DNA of 64,000 nt from NCBI RefSeq assembly GCF_008329535.1, contig NZ_NPKR01000018.1, positions 1-64,000 on the forward strand, read 5' to 3'. Each line of letters begins with the position of its first letter. The first letter of the stretch is position 1. Below the pieces are notes generated by a model, which saw only the letters and a program-made list of their open reading frames with translations, was not told the origin of the DNA and did no database searches. Positions 48,325 to 56,280 of the stretch are shown here, piece by piece. This DNA comes from Mycolicibacterium sp. P1-18. Lineage in GTDB: Bacteria > Actinomycetota > Actinomycetes > Mycobacteriales > Mycobacteriaceae. Both the position numbers and the translations under genes were made by a program.

Positions 48325-49529
48325 CCGACGGCCGGTACGACGACCGCCTCCCGCAGCAGTCGGCGGATGACGACCTCTGCGTCGGCGGCGTCCAGACCGG
48401 GCAGGGTGCCGGCGTCGGCGACCAGGCCCGCGTGCAACGCAGACAGCGCGTCGGCGCACGATTCGGGCAGGCTGATGGTGCGGTCGGCCAACCGCAGGAC
48501 CACCCGGCCGTCGTGCCGTTCCACGGTGGCGACCAGGCCGTGCCGCCACCGGACCGCGGTGGTGGCCGCCTGCTGCGCGGCCGCGAGGGAGGCCAGCGGC
48601 CGGACCGCGACGGGCCTGGTCCGGTCGGCGAACCGCCACCGCGTGCTGGTGGCCGCCTGCTCCCCGAGGTCGTAGGCGTGGTCGCGCAGCCGCTCGGCGA
48701 GTTCGGCGACGAGCTTGGTGGTGGTCGACGCCATCTCGCTCTGGTCGGTCAGGTCGACGCCCATCGGCAGTGAGCGCCGAAAGTCGGCGACGCCCTCCAA
48801 CTGGTCGACGACGGCGCGGATCACGTCCATTCCGGTGACGGCCGAGACTCCGATCGTCAGGTGCACCGACGTCGCGCCCTGCGCCTGCGCCGAGTGGATC
48901 CAGCCCCGCGGCAGATAGAGCGCGTCACCGGGATGAAGCACCGCGTCGACGACCGGTTCGTCACGGACGCGTCGAGCGATGGCGTCGCGATGATCGGTCC
49001 ACGGCTGCGACGCGAGTGGGTCGACGTGGACCGGCGCGTGCACCGTCCAGTGCTTGGTGCCCGCGGTCTGCAACACGAAGACGTCGTGGACGTCGTAGTG
49101 CGGGTCGAACCCGCGGTTCTGCGGTGGCGTGACGTAGGCGTTGGCCTGGACGGGGTGGCCCAGGTCGTCGACCATGCCGCGGACGAAGTCGATCATCGGT
49201 GGCCACAGCCGATGCAGCCCTTGAAGCACTATCGTTGCGCCGGAGGCGAATTGGGCGAGCACCTTCGCCGAGTCGACCTGGTCGGCCATCTCGGCGCCGA
49301 AACCGGCCGGACCCAGGTAGGCGTCCCGCGCCACCAGCCCGCCCTCCTTGGCCACCCGGATGAAGGGCGCCCGCACACCGCGTTCGGCGAGCAGCTCGTC
49401 GACGTCGGCGGTGGACAGGAGGTCGTCGAAGTCGCGAGGAAGATCAGCCGCCCGGGTGAGCAACGGCAACCGCCCCCAGTGTTCGCGCGCGAACGTCTGG
49501 GGGTCGGTGCCGATGCAACGGTTCAGCAT
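48321..49529 (-). CDS. JmjC/cupin-4 Fe(II)/2-oxoglutarate oxygenase
   Basis: A 402-residue protein of the cupin_4 (ribosomal oxygenase/YcfD-like) group. The facial triad is visible as His144-x-Asp146 in F-D-P-H-Y-D-V-H and His212 in R-G-W-I-H-S-A, with Lys159 in G-T-K-H-W as a likely 2-oxoglutarate contact. Relatives hydroxylate Arg or His side chains of ribosomal proteins, and related JmjC enzymes modify Asn, Asp or His. The C-terminal third is a winged-helix-like extension (R-L-A-D-R-T-I-S-L-P). The start is 9 nt after the repeat-peptide stop and the end overlaps the ferredoxin-like gene. The closest conceivable substrate is the peptide encoded just upstream, which carries one His, one Asn and several Asp per repeat. 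Confidence 0.87.
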   Translation of the reverse strand: MLNRCIGTDPQTFAREHWGRLPLLTRAADLPRDFDDLLSTADVDELLAERGVRAPFIRVAKEGGLVARDAYLGPAGFGAEMADQVDSAKVLAQFASGATIVLQGLHRLWPPMIDFVRGMVDDLGHPVQANAYVTPPQNRGFDPHYDVHDVFVLQTAGTKHWTVHAPVHVDPLASQPWTDHRDAIARRVRDEPVVDAVLHPGDALYLPRGWIHSAQAQGATSVHLTIGVSAVTGMDVIRAVVDQLEGVADFRRSLPMGVDLTDQSEMASTTTKLVAELAERLRDHAYDLGEQAATSTRWRFADRTRPVAVRPLASLAAAQQAATTAVRWRHGLVATVERHDGRVVLRLADRTISLPESCADALSALHAGLVADAGTLPGLDAADAEVVIRRLLREAVVVPAVG

Positions 49530-49538
49530 GCTGCTGGA

Positions 49539-49787
49539 TCAGGCGGTGCCGTCCGCGCCGCCGTCGTGGCCCTCGGGGTTGGAGCCGCCGTCGGCCGGAC
49601 CCTCGCCACCGGCGCTGCCGTCGGCACCGCCGTCATGGCCCTCGGGGTTGGAGCCACCGTCGGCCGGACCCTCGCCACCGGCGCTGCCGTCGGCACCGCC
49701 GTCATGGCCGCCGGGGTTGGAGCCACCGTCGGCCGGACCCTCGCCACCGGCACCGCTCGTCGTGATGTCGTCGTCGTTGATCGCCAT
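49539..49787 (-). CDS. 82-residue Gly/Asp repeat peptide, candidate RiPP precursor
   Basis: The peptide starts at the ATG 49787, which has AAGGAG 8 nt upstream; an in-frame ATG at 49814 lacks this. It has a 13-residue acidic leader (M-A-I-N-D-D-D-I-T-T-S-G-A) and then exactly three 23-residue repeats of the type G-G-E-G-P-A-D-G-G-S-N-P, x-G-H-D-G-G-A-D-G-S/T-A, ending at the stop. No Cys, Lys, Arg, Tyr, Trp or Phe occurs anywhere in it. It is too short and polar to be an enzyme. It is followed by a JmjC oxygenase (9 nt) and a ferredoxin-like protein in one operon. A ribosomally made, modified peptide, or a metal-binding acidic repeat protein, are both possible. I know of no confirmed function. 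Confidence 0.72.
   Translation of the reverse strand: MAINDDDITTSGAGGEGPADGGSNPGGHDGGADGSAGGEGPADGGSNPEGHDGGADGSAGGEGPADGGSNPEGHDGGADGTA
49542..49748 (-). repeat. Three tandem 69-bp units inside the peptide gene
   Basis: The 207 bp consist of three in-frame 69-bp copies with few differences: a Gly/Glu change in the first-translated copy and a Thr for the final Ser in the last copy, plus a few silent changes. The unit length is a multiple of three, so copy number can change without breaking the frame. It codes for the repeats of the 82-residue peptide. Confidence 0.95.
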
Positions 49788-49859
49788 GGAATCATCTCCT
49801 TCATCGAACCGCATCGGGGCTTGTGCAGGTAGGCCCTGCTACGTCGCGGTGACTGCGGG

Positions 49860-49885
49860 TTGCCCGCGCAGGCACTTCATAAACC
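49860..49885 (-). promoter_or_regulatory. Weak SigF-like promoter candidate before the peptide operon
   Basis: On the minus strand GGTTT (49885-49881) and GGGCAA (49865-49860) are spaced by 15 nt, like the mycobacterial SigF pattern GGTTT-N15-17-GGGTA with one mismatch in the -10. It would start the message about 65 nt before the ATG at 49787. The 127-nt gap after the GH3 gene is otherwise empty, so some promoter is expected here. Confidence 0.3.
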
Positions 49886-49914
49886 GAAGGTACGGCTGGC
49901 CTAACCGTCGGCTC

Positions 49915-52185
49915 CTATCCGGGCGTCTCGTCGGACGGGCGCGCCGCGAGGAGCGCGTCGATCATCCCGGGATCGACGTCGGCGGCGAACATTCCGACCC
50001 GGCCGATGGGGAACGAGTCGAGCATCTTCTGAAGGTCGACGCCGTCGGGCACGAAGCCTGCGGCATCCGGTGCGCCACCCATCATCTCGGCGACCGCGGC
50101 CTGCAGGATCGGACCTGCCACGGGGTCGGCCATCACCTCGCCGATCGACGACGAGCGCGACAGTGGCAGGGCCACCTGGTCGCCGGTGACCTCGACGGAC
50201 ACCGTCGCGCGGACGTCCCGGCTGGAGGCGGCGACCTCCAGGGTGTACGTGCCGCCCTCGACGATCCAGGAGTCGACGCGAACGTCCCAGTACGCCAGGT
50301 CCTTTCGCCGCACTCGCAACGTGACCTCGCGCGTCTCGCCCGGCTCGAGCGCCACGCTCGCGAATGCCTTCAGCTCACGTGGCGGGCGCTGTGTCACCGC
50401 CGCGGGCAGCGACGAGTACAGCTGCACGATCTCGCGGCCCGCCGTCGACCCGGTGTTGGTCACGGCTACCCGGACGTCGACGTCCCCGCCGGCGTCGGTC
50501 GACGCGGACGCCGGACCGTACCGAAACGTGGTGTAGGACAAGCCATGGCCGAACGGATACGCGACCCCGAGATCCCGCGCGTCATACCAGCGGTACCCCA
50601 CGAAGAGACCTTCGCCGTAGCGCACGTGGGAGAACTCGCCGGGGAAGTCGAGGTAGGCGGGGCTGTCGGCGAACCGCAGCGGAATCGTCTCCGTCAGCTT
50701 GGCCGACGGATTCACCACGCCGAAGAGGACGTCGGCGGTGGCCCCGCCGCCCGCCTGCCCCAGCAGCCAGCCCTCGAGGATTGCCGGCACGCCGGCGGCG
50801 AAGGGCAGCGCGACGACGCCGCCGTTGGACAGCACGACGACGACGTTGGGGTTCGCCTCGACGACGGCCTCGAGGACGGCCAGCTGCCGCGCGGGCAGGT
50901 CGACCTCGTCACGGTCGTAGCCCTCGGACTCCAGCCGCGCGGGCAGACCCAGGAAGACGACCACGGCGTCGGCACCCGACGCCGCGGCCACCGCCTCCTC
51001 GCGCAGGCGCGCCGACTCGTCCTCGGGGACGTCGACGGCGGTGCTGAAGCCGGCGGCGTAACTCACTGGACCGGTTGCGAGCGACCGTATTTCGTCGAGC
51101 GCGTGATCCAGCCGGGTCGGGGTGATCATCGACGAGCCGGCGCCCTGGTAGCGCGGGTCGGCGGCGAAGGCGCCGACCACCGCGATGTCGGCGTCCCGAG
51201 CCAGCGGCAGCAGGTCGCCATCGTTCTTCAGCAGGACGATTGACCGCCCGGCGGCTTCCCGCGCCAGGGCGTGATGGGCGTCGACGTCCAGCGTCGCCGG
51301 GCTCGCGACGCCGGCGCGCGTCCGGTCGACCAGCCCCAGCACGCGGGCGGCCGCGACGTCCACCACCTCCGCGTCCAGGGAACCGTCGGCGACCGCCGCC
51401 ACCAGCTGGGCACCCGTCGTGCCACGCGACCCCGGCATCTCCAGGTCCAGGCCCGCGGCCAGCGCCCGGACGCGGTCGTCGACCGCGCCCCAGTCCGACA
51501 CCACCAATCCGTCGAAGCCCCACTCCTCGCGCAGCACCGTGGTCAGCAGCCACCGGTCCTCCGACGCGTACACGCCGTTGACGCGGTTGTAGGAGCACAT
51601 CACCGTCCACGGGTGGGCGTCCTCGACGACGCGCTGGAAGGCCCGCAGGTAGATCTCGCGCAACGGCCGCGGGTCGACGTCGGCACTGACCCGCATCCGG
51701 TCGGTCTCCTGGTTGTTGGCCGCGAAGTGCTTCAGCGACGCACCGACACCGCGACTCTGGATGCCGCCGACCATGGCCGCGCCGAGCACCCCGGCGACGA
51801 CGGGATCCTCCGAGAAGTACTCGAAGTTGCGCCCGCACAACGGCGATCGCTTGATGTTGACCCCCGGGCCGAGGACAACGGCCACGTCTTCGATCGCCGC
51901 CTCGGTGCCGATCGCCTCGCCGACGCGCCGGACCAGGTCGACGTCCCACGAGCACCCCATGGCGACCGCCGGCGGGAAGCACGTGGCGGGCACGCTGTCG
52001 CCGAGCCCCAGATGGTCGCCCGACCCGCGCTGCTTGCGCAGACCGTGGGGGCCGTCGGTGAGCATGATCGCGGGCACGCCGTGGCCCTCGAGCGCCGCGG
52101 TGTGCCAGAAGTCGGCACCGCTGAGCAGTGCCACCTTCTCCTCGAGGGACAGCCGGGCCACGGGTGGGGTCGTCATGCCGTCCAT
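49915..52185 (-). CDS. Glycoside hydrolase family 3 beta-glucosidase
   Basis: A 756-residue GH3 enzyme: TIM-barrel domain (about 10-300) with nucleophile Asp231 in V-V-S-D-W-G-A-V, the K-H-F-A-A-N-N-Q-E loop that contacts sugar, an alpha/beta sandwich domain (about 320-560) and a fibronectin III-like domain (about 580-670). No signal peptide, so intracellular hydrolysis of short beta-glucosides is likely. It resembles the M. tuberculosis BglS (Rv0186) type. ATG codons at 52185 and 52176 are both possible. It is transcribed toward the repeat-peptide operon, but a 127-nt gap separates them. Confidence 0.9.
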   Translation of the reverse strand: MDGMTTPPVARLSLEEKVALLSGADFWHTAALEGHGVPAIMLTDGPHGLRKQRGSGDHLGLGDSVPATCFPPAVAMGCSWDVDLVRRVGEAIGTEAAIEDVAVVLGPGVNIKRSPLCGRNFEYFSEDPVVAGVLGAAMVGGIQSRGVGASLKHFAANNQETDRMRVSADVDPRPLREIYLRAFQRVVEDAHPWTVMCSYNRVNGVYASEDRWLLTTVLREEWGFDGLVVSDWGAVDDRVRALAAGLDLEMPGSRGTTGAQLVAAVADGSLDAEVVDVAAARVLGLVDRTRAGVASPATLDVDAHHALAREAAGRSIVLLKNDGDLLPLARDADIAVVGAFAADPRYQGAGSSMITPTRLDHALDEIRSLATGPVSYAAGFSTAVDVPEDESARLREEAVAAASGADAVVVFLGLPARLESEGYDRDEVDLPARQLAVLEAVVEANPNVVVVLSNGGVVALPFAAGVPAILEGWLLGQAGGGATADVLFGVVNPSAKLTETIPLRFADSPAYLDFPGEFSHVRYGEGLFVGYRWYDARDLGVAYPFGHGLSYTTFRYGPASASTDAGGDVDVRVAVTNTGSTAGREIVQLYSSLPAAVTQRPPRELKAFASVALEPGETREVTLRVRRKDLAYWDVRVDSWIVEGGTYTLEVAASSRDVRATVSVEVTGDQVALPLSRSSSIGEVMADPVAGPILQAAVAEMMGGAPDAAGFVPDGVDLQKMLDSFPIGRVGMFAADVDPGMIDALLAARPSDETPG

Positions 52186-52210
52186 GGTGCCCGCCGACTC
52201 GGGGATCCGG

Positions 52211-53674
52211 TCAGTCGACGAACCCGCCGAGCCACCGCGCCACGCTCCTGGCGAACGACTCGGGCACCCGGTCGGGGTCCATCAGGTCGTTCTCCGCCCA
52301 GAGGCTGCGCTCGCCGACCACCGTCTCGGGGGTGAACCGCAGCAGGGTGCGGCCAGGGCCGCGCAGCGCCTCGACGGCCGCGAGGAAGGACCCTCGTTCG
52401 GCGTGTTCCCGCTCGAAGTCCTCGACCTCCACGCCGAGGTGCTCGCAGACCAGCGCGTTGCGCAGCGTCACGATCGTGCGGGCGACCTCGGCGTCGTCCG
52501 CCAGGGCTTCGATGGCGACGTCGCATTCGCTGTCGAAACCCAGGGAGCGGTTGTTCAGGTTCGACGAGCCGACCCGGAACAGCCGGTCGTCGACCGCCAT
52601 GACCTTGGCGTGCACGTACACCGGCGTGCCGCCGTCGGTCACCGGCCAGTACACCCCGAGCCGGTCGTGCAGGTCGGCCGCCCACAACCGCTTCAACATG
52701 CGGTAGCGCGCGCTGTCCATCGAGCGCTCCTCCAGCGGGCTCTCGGACTTGCGCGGGATGACGATCACGATTTCCGGTCCGGTCTTCTCGCGCAGTCGGG
52801 CCGCGAGGGCGTCGACCAGCGTCCGGGAGGCGAGGTACTGGTTCTCCAGGTAGATGGTCTCGCGCGCGGCCGCCATGCCCGCGAGGTTCAGCGCCTCCAC
52901 CTCGCGCACCTCGGCGCCGTCTCCGAGCCGCGGCATGGTGCGGGCGACGGCGACGTCGACGCCGCGCAGGGTGGGCACCAGCAGGTCGGGCCAGACGTCA
53001 CGGGTGGCCTCGATGGGTTCGAGGACCTGGCCGGTGGCCGTCAACCAGCGGTCCCGGGCCACCTCGCCGAGGGCGCGGGCCGCGGCACCGCTCACCGCGG
53101 CCGCCACCTCGTGCCGGGGACCGTGGGGCTCCCCCAGCGCGCGACGCAACCGGTTCTCGTCGAGGTGTTCGGGGGTGTCCCACCGGTCGACGGTGAAGTC
53201 GATCCCACCGCAGAACGCCACCTCGTCGTCGACCACGACGATCTTCTGGTGATGCACCGCGCCCGTGGGATGCGCTCCGTCGATGGCGAAGTGCAGGCGC
53301 TCGCTGCTGAACCGGTTCATCACCGAGACCGGGGTGACCCCTCCCCACAGCCCCTCGAACGCCGGCAGCAACCTCAAATTGGAACGCAGGACGAACACCT
53401 CGAGGCCAGGCCGCTTGCGGACCAGCGACCTCAGGAACGGACCCAGCTCGTTGTAGCCGGCCAGCGTCTTGCCGCCGGGCTCGAACACCGTCCTGGTGTC
53501 GAAGTCCCACCCGATCAGCAGGATGCGGTGCTTGGCCCGCAGCATCGCCGCCTTGGTGTGGCGGAAGTAGTCGGCCGCGTCGACGACGAAGGAGAACCGG
53601 TCGGCCCGCTCGAGGCGCCAGCACGTCGTCCCGGGGACCAGGAGGCGTTCGCCGATCTTGTGCGGCGCTGACAT
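52211..53674 (-). CDS. Phospholipase D-family protein
   Basis: A 487-residue protein with two HKD motifs: H-H-Q-K-I-V-V-V-D-D-E (about residue 143) and H-A-K-V-M-A-V-D-D, followed by S-S-N-L-N-N-R-S. Both Lys and both His are present, so catalysis through the His-phosphate intermediate is plausible. It could be a phosphatidyltransferase or phospholipase D; the R-Y-R-M-L-K-R-L-W region and the lack of helices suggest a soluble, membrane-associated enzyme. The ATG at 53674 is the family-like start; the longer frame is antisense to the SDR gene. It follows the SDR gene by 65 nt and precedes the GH3 gene by 25 nt. Confidence 0.88.
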   Translation of the reverse strand: MSAPHKIGERLLVPGTTCWRLERADRFSFVVDAADYFRHTKAAMLRAKHRILLIGWDFDTRTVFEPGGKTLAGYNELGPFLRSLVRKRPGLEVFVLRSNLRLLPAFEGLWGGVTPVSVMNRFSSERLHFAIDGAHPTGAVHHQKIVVVDDEVAFCGGIDFTVDRWDTPEHLDENRLRRALGEPHGPRHEVAAAVSGAAARALGEVARDRWLTATGQVLEPIEATRDVWPDLLVPTLRGVDVAVARTMPRLGDGAEVREVEALNLAGMAAARETIYLENQYLASRTLVDALAARLREKTGPEIVIVIPRKSESPLEERSMDSARYRMLKRLWAADLHDRLGVYWPVTDGGTPVYVHAKVMAVDDRLFRVGSSNLNNRSLGFDSECDVAIEALADDAEVARTIVTLRNALVCEHLGVEVEDFEREHAERGSFLAAVEALRGPGRTLLRFTPETVVGERSLWAENDLMDPDRVPESFARSVARWLGGFVD

Positions 53675-53739
53675 AGCGCAGTGTCTATCACATCGAGATG
53701 ACCCGGTTGCGTGATGCAGCAGACGCGGTAAGAGACCGG

Positions 53740-54741
53740 TCACCTCGTCGCGACGGCGCCGCGCCGCTTGGCGAGGCGCAGTCCGGCGGTGGCCCCCGAG
53801 GCCACCACGGACGCCGCGACGAGTCCCGCCGCTGCCCGTTTGCGGGGCGACCGCAGCCCGCCCTCCACCACCGCGGCGTCGAGCGAGGGCTCGAAGACGT
53901 TGCCGTGGCTCATCGGGACGCGGTCGGCCCGGTCGAAGTACGCATCGAGGAAGCGGCTCATCACGCGGCCCGTCAGCGCCGGACTGATCGCGTGCAACAG
54001 CCGGGTCACGCGGGCCGTGGAACCCACGATGGTGGTCGGCTTCGGTCGATCGGCAAGGCGCACGATCGCCGCGGCCACCCGCCACGGGTCCAGCACGGGT
54101 GGCGGTGACGAGATGCGACGGCCCACGAAGTTGGCGCCGTGCAGCAGCCCGGCGGTGTCGACGAAGCCCGGATAGACGTCGCAGACGTGGACGTCTGGGT
54201 GGTCGACGAGTTCGGCGCGCAACGCCTCCGAGAAGCCCCGCAGACCGAACTTGCTGGCGCTGTAGGCCACCGCGTACGGCGCGGCGGCGAAACCCCCGAG
54301 GGAGATCATGTTGACGAAGGTGCCCCGGCCCTGCGCCAGCATGACGGGCAGGGCCGCGTGGGCGTCGTTCATGTGACCGATCAGGTTGCTCCTGACCACG
54401 TGGTCATGGGTCTCCATCGGCGTGTCGAGGTAGCGGCCGATGGCCCCGACCCCGACGTTGCTGATCCACACGTCGACCCCGCCCATGGTCGAGGCGGCCG
54501 CGTCGGCGAGCGCCCGGGTGTCACCCGAGTCCGTCACGTCGGTCCGGACGACGGTGGCCGTCGCGCCCGCGGACCGGCAGCGCGTCGCGACGTCCTCCAA
54601 GGCCTCGACGTTGCGTGCCGCCAGCACCAGGTGCGCACCGCGCCTGGCGAACAGTTCGGCGGTGGCTTGGCCGATCCCGCTGGAGGCGCCGGTGATGACG
54701 ACGCGCAGAGGTTCGTCGGAGGCACGGGTCGTGGACGTCAT
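53740..54741 (-). CDS. Short-chain dehydrogenase/reductase with a C-terminal extension
   Basis: A 333-residue SDR. The cofactor motif is T-G-A-S-S-G-I-G-Q and the active-site pair Y-S-A-S-K-F (Tyr and Lys), with a Ser in N-M-I-S-L-G-G. The length exceeds the usual 250 residues by a C-terminal part (about 250-333) that contains a possible membrane-associated segment (A-A-A-G-L-V-A-A-S-V-V-A-S-G) and a basic end. Mycobacterial relatives of this form act on lipid or steroid-like substrates, but no specific one can be named. The ATG at 54741 is preferred to the one at 54762. It is upstream of the phospholipase D gene on the same strand. Confidence 0.85.
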   Translation of the reverse strand: MTSTTRASDEPLRVVITGASSGIGQATAELFARRGAHLVLAARNVEALEDVATRCRSAGATATVVRTDVTDSGDTRALADAAASTMGGVDVWISNVGVGAIGRYLDTPMETHDHVVRSNLIGHMNDAHAALPVMLAQGRGTFVNMISLGGFAAAPYAVAYSASKFGLRGFSEALRAELVDHPDVHVCDVYPGFVDTAGLLHGANFVGRRISSPPPVLDPWRVAAAIVRLADRPKPTTIVGSTARVTRLLHAISPALTGRVMSRFLDAYFDRADRVPMSHGNVFEPSLDAAVVEGGLRSPRKRAAAGLVAASVVASGATAGLRLAKRRGAVATR

Positions 54742-54783
54742 GGCGCGCACGTACCCCGGCACGACCGCTCAAACCCCGACGCC

Positions 54784-56253
54784 CTAGATCGGCGCGACGC
54801 GGTCCGCCCAGGGCAGCGCCTGCTCGAGTTGGGCGGCCAGGCGGATCAGCAGGGACTCACCCTCCAGGGGCGCGACGAACTGGACGCCCAGCGGCAGCCC
54901 GTCCGCCGTCTGGTGCAGCGGCAACGAAATGGCCGGTCGCCCAGTGAGATTCGCAAGTTGCGTGTACGGCACCCAGCCCAGGTTCTGGTCGACCATGTCG
55001 TCGACGATCTTGGTGTACCGCAACAGGCGGGCGGTGCGCGTCTTGATCAGCACGTCGGCGCTGCGCTGCAACGCCACGGGCAGGTCGAACTGGCCGACCC
55101 GTGGCGGCGGGGTGGCCAGCGTGGGCGTCAGCAGGAGGTCGTAGGACTCGAAGAAGTCGGTCAGCCGGCGGGTGTGCTGATGCCGTCGTTCGACCGCGGC
55201 CACGTAGTCGACGCCACCGGTCGCGCGGCCCAGAGCCGCCATGATGAGCGTGTCCCGCTCGAACGACTCGTCGCCCGCGCCGGTCAGCCGCTTGGCCTCG
55301 GCGACCTCGTACGCCACGTGGACGAACCAGGTGAGCAGGAAGTCCCTGGCGAGCACCGCGTCGTCGTAGGGCGCCTGCGTCAGTTCCTCCACGTGGTGGC
55401 CGAGGTCGGTCAGCACCCGCACCGTGGCCTCGACGGCCGCGAAGGCCTCGGGGTCCGGTGCAGCGTTGATCGCCGACGGCACGCGGACGCCGATCCGCAA
55501 CCGACCCGGATCCTCGCCGACGCACCGCGCGAACGGCGACGCCGGCAGTCCCGGCACGTAGGGCCCGAACGGCTCGCCGCCGCTGAGGACGTCGAGCATG
55601 CCCGCCGTGTCGCGGACCGTGCGGGAGACCACGCCCTGGACGGCGGCACCGTGCATCGGCTCGCTACTCGCCGGCCCCGACGGGGTCAGCCCGCGACCGG
55701 GTTTGAGGCCGACCAGACCGCAGCAGGCCGCCGGGATGCGGATGGAGCCGCCGCCGTCGTTGGCGCCCGCACACGGCACGATGCCCGCCGCGACCGCCGC
55801 CGCCGACCCGCCGGAGGAGCCGCCGGGCGTGCGCCCGACGTCCCAGGGGTTGCGGGCGGGCCCCCATGCCACCGGTTCGGTGACGCCCTTCGCCCCGAAC
55901 TCGGGGGTGTTGGTCTTGCCGAAGACGACCAGCCCGGCGTCGAGCCAGCGCTGGACGACCGTCGCGTGCTCCGGCGCGGGCCGGAACTTCAGGGCACGCG
56001 AGCCTGCCGAGGTGGGCAGGCCCGCGTACTCCTGAGCCAGGTCCTTGATGAGGAACGGGACCCCGGCGAACGGACCGTCGAGATCGTCGGTCGGCGTGAC
56101 CGGCACGTCGCGGACGATGGCGTTGATCCGCGGGTTGACCACCGCCGCCCTGGCACGCCCCAGCTCGAGCAACTCGGCCGCCGACATCTCCCGGTCCGCG
56201 ACGAGCTTGGCCAGCCCGGTGGCGTCGTGGGCGCGGTACTCCTCGAAGTTCAT
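54784..56253 (-). CDS. Amidase signature family hydrolase
   Basis: A 489-residue amidase with the Ser-cisSer-Lys triad: Lys in F-L-I-K-D-L-A, the G-G-S-S-G-G-S-A-A-A loop, and G-A-N-D-G-G-G-S-I-R-I-P-A. It belongs to the AmiA/AmiB-like group of mycobacterial amidases that hydrolyse small carboxamides in the cytoplasm. It differs clearly from the amidase at 1748-3175 in the middle region. It lies 42 nt upstream of the SDR start codon on the same strand, and 27 nt after the katE stop. Confidence 0.87.
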   Translation of the reverse strand: MNFEEYRAHDATGLAKLVADREMSAAELLELGRARAAVVNPRINAIVRDVPVTPTDDLDGPFAGVPFLIKDLAQEYAGLPTSAGSRALKFRPAPEHATVVQRWLDAGLVVFGKTNTPEFGAKGVTEPVAWGPARNPWDVGRTPGGSSGGSAAAVAAGIVPCAGANDGGGSIRIPAACCGLVGLKPGRGLTPSGPASSEPMHGAAVQGVVSRTVRDTAGMLDVLSGGEPFGPYVPGLPASPFARCVGEDPGRLRIGVRVPSAINAAPDPEAFAAVEATVRVLTDLGHHVEELTQAPYDDAVLARDFLLTWFVHVAYEVAEAKRLTGAGDESFERDTLIMAALGRATGGVDYVAAVERRHQHTRRLTDFFESYDLLLTPTLATPPPRVGQFDLPVALQRSADVLIKTRTARLLRYTKIVDDMVDQNLGWVPYTQLANLTGRPAISLPLHQTADGLPLGVQFVAPLEGESLLIRLAAQLEQALPWADRVAPI

Positions 56254-56280
56254 TGCCCGACTGTAGGTCCCGCGACCGCC

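Noticed and set aside
49542..49748. The tandem 69-bp units as a CRISPR-like array
   Set aside because: The units are directly adjacent without spacers, coding in frame and ending at a stop codon.
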